From NCBI RefSeq assembly GCF_007743815.1, contig NZ_CP036265.1, forward strand, positions 2,994,823-3,058,822: 64,000 nt of DNA, in the 5' to 3' direction. Positions within the stretch are counted from its first letter, which is position 1. Each line of letters opens with the position of its first letter. Origin of the DNA: Alienimonas californiensis. GTDB lineage: Bacteria; Planctomycetota; Planctomycetia; Planctomycetales; Planctomycetaceae. Shown here piece by piece: positions 45,028 through 52,936 of the stretch. Made by a program: the position numbers and the translations under genes. The notes beneath the pieces are model-generated. The model ran no database searches, had not been told where the DNA came from, and saw only the letters and a program-made list of their open reading frames with translations.

Positions 45028-46155
45028 ATGAACGACGACGCCTTCGCCGCCCTCCGCGAGCAGATGCCGGTCACGCAGCGGTACGCTTACTTCGACCACG
45101 CCGCCGTCGGCCCGCTGCCGGCCCCGGCCGCCGCGGCGATGGCGGAGTACGCCGCCGACTTCCGCGACCACGGCGACGTCCACTGGCCGAAGTGGCGGGC
45201 GATGACGGAACGCTGCCGCGGCCGCTTCGCCGAACTACTGAACGCCTCCGAATCCGAGATCGCCGTCGTCCGCAACACGACCGAGGGCATCGGCCTGGTC
45301 GCCGAGGGGATCGATTGGCGGCCGGGGGACAACGTCGTCGTGCCGGCCAGCGAGTTCCCCTCCAACCTGCTGCCGTGGCGGAACTTGGCGTCCCGCGGCG
45401 TCGAGGTGCGGGAGGTGGAGGCTCCCGACGAACGGCTGGACCCGGCGAAGGTCCGCGACGCCTGCGACGGCCGCACGCGGGTGGTGGCGGCGAGTTGGGT
45501 CGGCTACGCGACCGGCTGGCGGAACGACCCGGCGGACCTGTGCCAGATCGCCCACGACGCCGGGGCACTGTTCCTGCTGGACGCGATCCAGGGCCTCGGC
45601 GTCCTGCCGCTGGACGTGAAGGCCGTGCCGATCGACTTCCTCTGTGCCGACGGTCACAAGTGGCTGCTCGGCCCGGAGGGCGCCGGCGTGCTGTTCATTC
45701 GGCAGGAACGGCTCAACGACCTGCGGCCGCTGTTGGTCGGCTGGAACAGCGTAGCGACGGCGGGGGCGTTCGGTTCGACGGACCTCTCCCTGAAGGAAAG
45801 CGCCGCCCGCTACGAGGGCGGCACCTACGCCGCGGCCTGCGTCGCCGGGCTGGCGGCGAGCCTTGATCTGCTCGCCCCGATTTCGCCGGTACAACGTGGC
45901 GAACGGCTGCTCGCCCTGACGGACCGGCTCGTCGACGGCCTGACCGACGCCGCCTGCACCGTCGCCAGCAATCACCGCTATGACCGGCGCAGCGGGATCG
46001 TCGCCTTCACCCCGCCCGACGGCGACAGCGACGCCTGCGCGAAGCGGTTGCTGGCCGAGGGCGTCGTCGTCCGCGTCCGGCACGACCGCATCCGGGCGGC
46101 GCCGCACATTTACACCAGCGACGCGGAGGTGGATCGGCTGATCGCCGCGCTCTGA
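45028..46155 (+). CDS. Class V aminotransferase-fold PLP enzyme (cysteine desulfurase-like)
   Basis: The product has 375 residues, fold-type I. The PLP lysine is in FLCADGHKWLLGPEGAG. The phosphate-binding region reads VVRNTTEGIGLVAEGIDWRPGDNVVV, and the ring-stacking Asp/His region is LFLLDAIQGLGVLPLD. The N-terminal YAYFDHAAVGPLP is typical of the group. No clear catalytic Cys loop of NifS/SufS types is seen near the C terminus. The family also includes isopenicillin-N epimerase-like and kynureninase-like enzymes, so the substrate stays open. A 29-bp inverted repeat follows the stop. Confidence 0.88.
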   Translation: MNDDAFAALREQMPVTQRYAYFDHAAVGPLPAPAAAAMAEYAADFRDHGDVHWPKWRAMTERCRGRFAELLNASESEIAVVRNTTEGIGLVAEGIDWRPGDNVVVPASEFPSNLLPWRNLASRGVEVREVEAPDERLDPAKVRDACDGRTRVVAASWVGYATGWRNDPADLCQIAHDAGALFLLDAIQGLGVLPLDVKAVPIDFLCADGHKWLLGPEGAGVLFIRQERLNDLRPLLVGWNSVATAGAFGSTDLSLKESAARYEGGTYAAACVAGLAASLDLLAPISPVQRGERLLALTDRLVDGLTDAACTVASNHRYDRRSGIVAFTPPDGDSDACAKRLLAEGVVVRVRHDRIRAAPHIYTSDAEVDRLIAAL

Positions 46156-46161
46156 CGCCCG

Positions 46162-46234
46162 CCGGTTCGCCGTCGCCGCTAGGCGGCGCGCGTTTCAGGG
46201 TAATTCGCGCCGCCTAACGGCGACGGCGAACCGG
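46162..46234. repeat. Inverted repeat with 29-bp arms between convergent genes
   Basis: The arm CCGGTTCGCCGTCGCCGCTA ending in GGCGGCGCG (46162-46190) faces its complement at 46206-46234 with one mismatch and a 15-base loop. It is shared by the aminotransferase and rtcB 3' ends and may terminate both. Confidence 0.8.
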
Positions 46235-46252
46235 GGGGCGCCGGCGAGGATG

Positions 46253-47659
<1,407 letters not shown>

Positions 47660-47705
47660 GGCGAAGCAGACCCGGGAACAGCAGGTTGGTTCGGAGAACA
47701 TTGAT

Positions 47706-47739
47706 GTAACGCAGAGGCCCCGCGGGGCCTCTGCGTTAC
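47706..47739. repeat. Perfect 34-bp palindrome carrying a stop codon
   Basis: GTAACGCAGAGGCCCCG followed by its exact complement CGGGGCCTCTGCGTTAC. The TAA in the right arm, read on the minus strand, is the stop codon (47738-47736) of the 120-residue protein gene. A near-copy is at 48699-48728. Confidence 0.9.
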
Positions 47740-48098
47740 GAATCATTCTCCTTTGTCGAATGCCGCCACGCCCAGACCACGCCGGTGGCGGCGAGGTACA
47801 GCAGGAACTGCGTGAGGAACACCGGCCACGCCAGCGGGCCGAGGTGGAAGCCGGCGTTCGGGGCGTACAGGGAGGTGACGATCGGCCAGCCGAGGTTGAA
47901 CACCGGGGCATCACTCGTGCGCCCCGGCGCCTCGAAGGCCGGCGGACCCTCGCTGGGGAAGAAGTCGAAGAACAGCGCCGCCCCCATCAGCAGGGGGGTC
48001 GCCATCAACCACAGCGTCCAGGTGTGGGGGTGAAAGCGAAAGAGGGGCTTGGCCGTGGGCGGGCGGACGGGCGCCGGCGGGGGCGTTTCGACGGTCAT
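47736..48098 (-). CDS. Small membrane protein of unknown function
   Basis: The product has 120 residues. A Pro-rich N terminus precedes two hydrophobic segments, about 29-46 and 88-110. Between them is a region with GWPIVTSLYAPNAG. The family is unknown. The ATG starts four bases after the stop of the Nudix-like gene, so the two are coupled. The stop is part of a repeated palindrome. Confidence 0.65.
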   Translation of the reverse strand: MTVETPPPAPVRPPTAKPLFRFHPHTWTLWLMATPLLMGAALFFDFFPSEGPPAFEAPGRTSDAPVFNLGWPIVTSLYAPNAGFHLGPLAWPVFLTQFLLYLAATGVVWAWRHSTKENDS

Positions 48099-48102
48099 CG
48101 GT

Positions 48103-48618
48103 TCAGCCCTCGCGCGGGGGGATCAGGTCGGCCCGTTTCATCAGGGCGAGTTGGGCGGAGGCGATCGGCTTGCCGTCCGCCTCGCCGGCTTCGAGGTCGC
48201 CGGCCGTCAGCCAGCGGACGGCCCCCGGTTCCGAAGCCAACCGCTCCTCCAGCTTCGCCCGACCGCGGCGGAACAGTTCGCAGAGGTAGAACTGCACGAT
48301 CGTGATGTCCCCCTCCGTCGGCCCCTCGCATTGGTCGGCGAACTGCAGGTGCGCCCGCGGGGCGTGGCTCACCAGATAATCCTTGCCGCCGTCCAGCCCC
48401 GCGGCCCAGGCGACCTCCCGCACCAGGGCGTCGCGGTAGCTTTCGCCCTCCAGCTTCTCGGCCTGCGGCAGAGTGAGCACGCCCTGGGCCGAGTTCCAGA
48501 CGGAGAGCCACTCGCTACGGAGGGCGGGGTCGGCCACGTCCCGATCGCCGGGCTCAGCGGCGTCGCGGCGGACCAAGGCGATCGCTCCGACGTAGTGCGG
48601 CATGCGGGGGCGGGACAT
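48103..48618 (-). CDS. Nudix-fold protein with degenerate catalytic box
   Basis: The product has 171 residues. The region LEGESYRDALVREVAWAAGL aligns with the Nudix box G-x5-E-x7-R-E-U-x-E-E-x-G-U. The metal-binding glutamates of the REUxEE core are replaced (R-E-V-A-W-A), so hydrolase activity is doubtful. Strands before (MPHYVGAIALVRR) and after (APRAHLQFAD, TIVQFYLCELFRR) fit the Nudix fold. It may have become a binding protein. It is the first gene of a unit with the 120-residue membrane protein. Confidence 0.7.
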   Translation of the reverse strand: MSRPRMPHYVGAIALVRRDAAEPGDRDVADPALRSEWLSVWNSAQGVLTLPQAEKLEGESYRDALVREVAWAAGLDGGKDYLVSHAPRAHLQFADQCEGPTEGDITIVQFYLCELFRRGRAKLEERLASEPGAVRWLTAGDLEAGEADGKPIASAQLALMKRADLIPPREG

Positions 48619-48698
48619 GGGGGGAGAACGGGACGCGGCATCATACCCGGCGCCCGCAAACCTTCCCCCGGACCCGCGGCCCGCGGGAGTTTTCGCAG

Positions 48699-48728
48699 AA
48701 CGCGGAGGCCCCGCGGGGCCTCCGCGTT
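48699..48728. repeat. Perfect 30-bp palindrome, second copy of the 47.7-kb repeat
   Basis: AACGCGGAGGCCCCG is followed by CGGGGCCTCCGCGTT, identical in pattern to 47709-47738 except for one compensated base pair (A-T to G-C). The compensation supports selection for the palindromic structure. It lies 67 bases before the histidine-kinase start and 81 bases upstream of the divergent Nudix-like gene, so it cannot be a terminator for either. Confidence 0.85.
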
Positions 48729-48794
48729 ACGGGGCGATCAGTGAGCCGAAGAGAACGACACGCTCTTTCGCCCCCGCCGACGGACCGGCCCCCC

Positions 48795-49601
48795 ATGACG
48801 ACCCTCGCCCCCGCCGCCGACCCCGCGGTCGACCCCGCCGGCGCCTCCGCGACCGCCTGGCCGGACGCGACCGCGGCCCTGCGGGCGGAGAACGACGCCC
48901 TCAAGGCCCGCCTCCGCGACGCGGAGCGGCTGGCAGCGGTCGGGCAGCTGTCCGCCTCCGTCACGCACGAGTTCAATAACGTCCTGATGACGACGTTGAA
49001 CTACGCCAAGATCGGGCTGAAACGCTCCGACGACCCGCACGTCGTGAAAGCCTTCACCCGCATCCTCGAAGCCGGCGAGCGGGCCGCGAAGATCAGCGAG
49101 TCGCTGCTGTCGTTCGCCCGGGGCGGCGAGGAGCGGCGGGACACCGTGCGGTTGGCCGGCCTGCTGGAGGACGTGCTCGTCCTGACCGGCAAGGACCTGC
49201 AGGCGCACCGCGTCCGCACCCAGACCGACGCGAGCGGCGATCCGCGGGCGAGCGTTTGCGTCCCGCAGGTCCAACAGGTGTTGGTCAACCTGATCCTCAA
49301 CGGCCGGCAGGCGATGCCGGAGGGCGGGCTGATGACCTTCACCCTGACCGACAACGCCGCCGACGGCACCGCGGAGATCAGCGTCCGCGACACCGGCGCC
49401 GGCATCCCGCGGGAGGCGCTGCCCCGCATCTTCGAGCCGTTCTACAGCACGAAAACGCTCGGCAACGGCTCCGGCGGCGGCGGCGGGCTGGGCCTGCCGC
49501 TCTGCCGCGACGTCATCGAGGCCCACGGCGGCCGCATCCGCGTCGAAAGCGCCCTCGGCCGCGGGACCTGCTTCACCCTGAAGTTCCCGCGGGTCGGGTG
49601 A
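48795..49601 (+). CDS. Soluble histidine kinase without sensor domain
   Basis: The product has 268 residues. A short coiled-coil (about 24-48) leads directly to the H-box ASVTHEFNNVLMTTLNYA, with H58 as the phosphorylated residue. Then come the N-box QVLVNLILNGRQAM, G1 RDTGAGIP, the F-box FEPFYSTK and G2 GGGGLGLPL. This is the HisKA_NtrB-type dimerisation/phosphotransfer plus HATPase_c core with no TM, PAS or GAF domain, and no receiver. A GTG at 48741 could add 18 residues. No response regulator is next to it, so its signal and partner must be supplied elsewhere. Confidence 0.88.
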   Translation: MTTLAPAADPAVDPAGASATAWPDATAALRAENDALKARLRDAERLAAVGQLSASVTHEFNNVLMTTLNYAKIGLKRSDDPHVVKAFTRILEAGERAAKISESLLSFARGGEERRDTVRLAGLLEDVLVLTGKDLQAHRVRTQTDASGDPRASVCVPQVQQVLVNLILNGRQAMPEGGLMTFTLTDNAADGTAEISVRDTGAGIPREALPRIFEPFYSTKTLGNGSGGGGGLGLPLCRDVIEAHGGRIRVESALGRGTCFTLKFPRVG

Positions 49602-49606
49602 GAACC

Positions 49607-49688
49607 GTAGGCGAGCGGTGGGCGTGAGCCCTCCGTGTACTCACTCGGCTTCGATGACACGGAGGGCTCACGCCCACCGCTCGCCTAC
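49607..49688. repeat. Perfect 32-bp inverted repeat carrying a stop codon
   Basis: The arm GTAGGCGAGCGGTGGGCGTG continuing to CCGTGT (49607-49638) faces its exact complement at 49657-49688 across 18 bases. The TAG of the right arm, read on the minus strand, is the stop codon (49687-49685) of the zinc-ribbon protein. The left arm begins five bases after the histidine-kinase stop. Confidence 0.9.
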
Positions 49689-49930
49689 TGCATCAGCAAC
49701 GCCCAGATCGTGCCGAGGACGCCGATCACCCCCAGCACGAACATCCATCGCGGCACGTTCGCTCCGGCAGGTCGTCGGCCGGGAGTGATGTAGTCGCCGC
49801 AGGACGGGCAGACGTCGGCCTCCTCGTAGACCGGCTCGCCGCAGGACGGGCAGGGGAGCTCCTCCCCGGCCCCGTCGTCGTACGGCTCGAAGTCTTCGCC
49901 GGAGTCGTCCGGATCGTCGTCCCACGGCAT
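49685..49930 (-). CDS. Small zinc-ribbon membrane protein
   Basis: The product has 81 residues. The N terminus is acidic (about 1-22). A rubredoxin-like zinc ribbon follows (CPSC at 27-30, CPSC at 41-44). A single TM helix spans about 61-79. This is a common tail-anchored layout in planctomycetes with no known function. It lies 10 bases after the aldolase gene stop and is probably co-transcribed with it. Confidence 0.8.
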   Translation of the reverse strand: MPWDDDPDDSGEDFEPYDDGAGEELPCPSCGEPVYEEADVCPSCGDYITPGRRPAGANVPRWMFVLGVIGVLGTIWALLMQ

Positions 49931-49940
49931 CGGCGAGGCC

Positions 49941-50933
49941 TTATTGCTTCTTGCCGCCGGACTTTTTCGCTCCGGCTTTCTTGGCCCCGGACTTCCCGCC
50001 GCCGTTCTTCGCCATCAGTTCGAGGACCTTCTCCGCGATCGCGGTGACGTAGGGGTCGTCCTTCAGCGGCGGGGTGGGGGGCAGGTCGCCCGCCTTCTTG
50101 CCGGCCGGTTTGCCGATCGGGCCGAACTTCGGCGGGGGGTTGAACGCCTTGGGGGAATACAGCCCTTCGGCGTCGCCGTCGTAGACGCCGCGGAAGGCGG
50201 TGTTTCCCACGAGATCCGCGTCCGGGTAGTGGAACCGGGGGTCGTCGAAGCCGAGCTTCTGCTTGAGCTCCAGCAGTTCGCGGGTGTGCCGCTCGGCGAG
50301 GTAATCGATCGGGCCGAGCTGCTTGGCCAGCATCAGGATGCGGCAGTAGGCGTCCAGCACCTCGGTCTTCCAGTACGCCTCCTCCAGGCTGGGGCCGAAG
50401 GAGATCGTGCCGTGGTTCTTCAGGATGATGTGGTTCGTGCCCTTCAAGAAGGGCAGCACGGTGTCGGCGAACTCCTGCCCGCCGGGCGTCTCGTAGGGGG
50501 CGAACGGGGTCTCGCCGAGGAACACCTCGACCTCCGGCAGCACGCCCTGTGGGACCGGCTCGCCGGCGACGCTGAAGGCGGTGGCGTGCGGCGGGTGGCA
50601 GTGCACGCAGGCCTTCACGTCCGGCCGGTTCTTCATGATGGACAGGTGCAAGAGGATCTCGCTGGTCCGCTTGCGCTGGCCGTAGATCTGGTTGCCGTCC
50701 AGGTCCACGCCGCAGATGTCCTCGGGGGTCATGAACCCTTTGCAGATCATCGTGGGGCTGCACAGCACCATGTTCTCGCCGACGCGGACGGAAATGTTCC
50801 CGTCGTTCGCCGCGGCGTAGCCCCGCTGGTAGACGCGGCGGCCGATCTCGCAGATCTCCTCCTTGATCGCGTCGTCGTTCAGTTCGGGGGCGTCGTTGGG
50901 GAAGTCGACGCGGAGGTGCTCGGGGATCGCCAT
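49941..50933 (-). CDS. Class II aldolase/adducin family protein with microcompartment-like C-terminal tail
   Basis: The product has 330 residues. The aldolase core (about 20-225) has NDGNISVRV, the zinc-binding H-C-H (H111, H113 in HCHPPHA), H174 in LKNHGT and the acidic SEILLH segment. It resembles the L-fuculose/L-rhamnulose-1-phosphate aldolases that planctomycetes use in their carbohydrate microcompartments. After the core come a Pro-rich linker (about 285-292) and a predicted amphipathic helix (PYVTAIAEKVLELMAK). A basic Gly/Lys tail (KKAGAKKSGGKKQ) ends the protein. Linker plus amphipathic helix is the form of encapsulation peptides. No shell-protein gene lies in the window. Confidence 0.9.
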   Translation of the reverse strand: MAIPEHLRVDFPNDAPELNDDAIKEEICEIGRRVYQRGYAAANDGNISVRVGENMVLCSPTMICKGFMTPEDICGVDLDGNQIYGQRKRTSEILLHLSIMKNRPDVKACVHCHPPHATAFSVAGEPVPQGVLPEVEVFLGETPFAPYETPGGQEFADTVLPFLKGTNHIILKNHGTISFGPSLEEAYWKTEVLDAYCRILMLAKQLGPIDYLAERHTRELLELKQKLGFDDPRFHYPDADLVGNTAFRGVYDGDAEGLYSPKAFNPPPKFGPIGKPAGKKAGDLPPTPPLKDDPYVTAIAEKVLELMAKNGGGKSGAKKAGAKKSGGKKQ

Positions 50934-51067
50934 GTACTGTTCGGTCCGGATTCCGGCTGGGTGGTGTTTCGGCGGGCAGGGTACCGGGGGAAGGCGGAGC
51001 GAACCGTTTCGTTAGCGGGCCGGTTCTCCGAACCTGCGCGCAAGCCGAAATGGTTGCCGCCCGATCG

Positions 51068-52171
51068 CTACAAGCGGTCGACGCCCGGGGTGAAGTCGCT
51101 GTCAGCGGACAGCGACAGGCAGAACTCGCACAGCAGGTCGGCGGCGGCGTCGAGGTCGTCCATGGAGATCACCTCCACCGGGCTGTGCATGTACCGCAGC
51201 GGGATGCCCACGATGCCCGTTGCCGGGCCGTTGCGGGTCAGCTGGATCGCGTTGCCGTCGTTGGAGGCGCCGCGGCTGAGGGCCGACACCTGCACCGGCA
51301 GGTCGTGCTCCTTGCCGAGCTTCGTCAGGCTGCGGAACAGCGGCGTGTTGATGTTCGGTCCCCGGAAGGCGACGGGGCCGCGGCCGATGCGGACGTCGCC
51401 CACCTCGCCCTTCTCCACGGTCGGGCAGTCGGAGGCGTGCGTCACGTCCACGGCGATGCCGACGTGCGGGTCGATCCGGTGGGCGGCGGTGTGGGCGCCC
51501 CGCAGGCCGATCTCCTCCTGCACGGTGGAGACGGCGAAGATCGCCGCCTGCGCCCCGTTCTTGGAAGACTGCCGGGCGGCGGCCCGGCGGGCGGCTTCGA
51601 ACACCACCCACACGCCCACGCGGTCGTCCATCGCGGGCCCGGCCAGCAGCCCGCCCCGCAGCGCCCGGTAGCCCGGCCGCAGCGTGATCGGGTCGCCGAC
51701 CGCGACCAGTTCCAGGGCCTCGGCTTTGCCCTCGACGCCGAGGTCCACCCACAGGTCCTTCACCTCGGGCACCTGCTTGCGCTCCTCGGCGCCCAGCAGG
51801 TGAATCGCCTTCCGGGCGATCACGCCGGCGACGGTTTCGTGGGCGCCGTGCACCTCCACGGCCTGCCCGATGAGCGTCTGCACGTCCCACCCGCCGACGG
51901 CGGAGACCCGCAGGAAGCCGTCGTTGTCGATGTGCTGCACGACCAGGCCGATCTGGTCGCAGTGCCCGGCGAGCATCACCCGCAGCTTGTCGGTTCCCAA
52001 CCCATCTTTGCCGGCGTTCACCGCTGCCGTCAGGTTCCCGTGCCAGTCGGTAGAGACCTTCCCCCAACCCGCGGCGTACTCGGCGACGACGGCCTGAACC
52101 CGCTCCTCATACCCGCTGGTGCCGGGGGTGGTGAGCAGCCGGTCGAGAAACGCGCGGGCGTCGTCGTTCAT
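51068..52171 (-). CDS. M42 family metallopeptidase (glutamyl aminopeptidase type)
   Basis: The product has 367 residues. M42 peptidases are di-metal, self-compartmentalising aminopeptidases. Metal ligands are seen in AGHCDQIG (His, Asp), LAGPAMDDRVG (bridging Asp), VQEEIGLRGA (catalytic Glu and ligand Glu), VDVTHASD (Asp) and RYMHSPVE (His). The domain order is peptidase, PDZ-like insertion (about 70-160), peptidase. It is not linked to other peptide genes. The first bases of the preceding intergenic stretch show nothing clear. Confidence 0.93.
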   Translation of the reverse strand: MNDDARAFLDRLLTTPGTSGYEERVQAVVAEYAAGWGKVSTDWHGNLTAAVNAGKDGLGTDKLRVMLAGHCDQIGLVVQHIDNDGFLRVSAVGGWDVQTLIGQAVEVHGAHETVAGVIARKAIHLLGAEERKQVPEVKDLWVDLGVEGKAEALELVAVGDPITLRPGYRALRGGLLAGPAMDDRVGVWVVFEAARRAAARQSSKNGAQAAIFAVSTVQEEIGLRGAHTAAHRIDPHVGIAVDVTHASDCPTVEKGEVGDVRIGRGPVAFRGPNINTPLFRSLTKLGKEHDLPVQVSALSRGASNDGNAIQLTRNGPATGIVGIPLRYMHSPVEVISMDDLDAAADLLCEFCLSLSADSDFTPGVDRL

Positions 52172-52418
52172 CGGCGCAACGATGGGGACTGCGGGGAGAA
52201 AAAAAGGATGAGCGAGGCGGCCGCCGGTTATACCCGGCCGACCGCGGACCGGCGACCGAGGCGCCGACGCATCAAATCTCTCAGGGGCTTGCCTGCCCGA
52301 AATCGCACGGGTAGATTTCGATGAGACGGTCCCAATCCAACGAGGCCCGCCTCGGGTTGATTCGCCCGGCTCCGCTTCATGCCGCGGGGCCGCCCCTCAG
52401 TGCCGAAGGACGCGGCTG

Positions 52419-52691
52419 ATGATCGCAAATCGCTACAGTTTGGACGGCGAAACGTCCCGCCCCCGTCAGGACGCCGTGCGGTCGGCGGTGAACCGGCTGG
52501 TCCGCGATCGCACCGGCGCCCTGCTGAGCGATCTGCGGGTCGACGTCGCCCCGGAACCGACCGACGAACGAGAGTTCTCCGTCGTGCTCACCGGACGGTG
52601 CGGCACGTTCTACTGCAAGCAACTCGCCGGCGTCGCTGCCATGGCCGCCGCCCCCGGCGGCGTGGTCCGCAACCGCATCGCCGTCGGGTAG
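52419..52691 (+). CDS. BON-domain-like small protein
   Basis: The product has 90 residues. An N-terminal disordered part (about 1-15) is followed by a BON-like alpha/beta unit. It has a helix with VRSAVNRLVRDRTGALLSDLRVDVA, then FSVVLTGRCGTFYCKQLAG, then a helix and VVRNRIAVG. BON domains often bind membranes or phospholipids, but no signal peptide is present here. GAAGGA lies 11 bases before the ATG. The CGTFYC pair of cysteines is unusual for BON and could bind metal or form a disulfide. Confidence 0.75.
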   Translation: MIANRYSLDGETSRPRQDAVRSAVNRLVRDRTGALLSDLRVDVAPEPTDEREFSVVLTGRCGTFYCKQLAGVAAMAAAPGGVVRNRIAVG

Positions 52692-52728
52692 AACGAGCTT
52701 TGGTGAAACGGCCCCGCTTCCTGTTTCC

Positions 52729-52765
52729 CCCCTCTCCCTCGAGGGAGAGGGGCCGGGGGTGAGGG
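52729..52765. repeat. REP-like element A, truncated copy
   Basis: CCCCTCTCCCTCGAGGGAGA continuing to GGGGCCGGGGGTGAGGG matches the head of the element at 42106. It lacks the tail with CGGTTCGCACG. It is 37 bases after the BON-gene stop. Confidence 0.75.
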
Positions 52766-52847
52766 TGCGGCGCAGCCGGAGGAGTGACGCCGCACATCTT
52801 GCGGGAACGACCCGCGTGGTTCGGAACGTGCTGCCGCTACGCGGACC

Positions 52848-52888
52848 CCCTCACCCCCGACCCCTCTCCCCCAAGGGGGAGAGGGGAG
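52848..52888. repeat. REP-like element, second copy near 52.8 kb
   Basis: CCCTCACCCCCGACCCCTCT followed by CCCCCAAGGGGGAGAGGGGAG. It is in inverted orientation relative to 52729-52765, so the two again form a facing pair. It lies 49 bases after the stop of the TPR gene on the minus strand. Confidence 0.75.
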
Positions 52889-52936
52889 AACCGTGAGGGA
52901 GAGACGGCCCTTGGCAGTTCAGTCCGCCCCGGCTTC

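Noticed and set aside
47660-47914. Upstream extension of RtcB
   Set aside because: It reads through a perfect palindrome and overlaps a separate gene; the conserved start MNNSQLRKLGVPDF lies at 47659.
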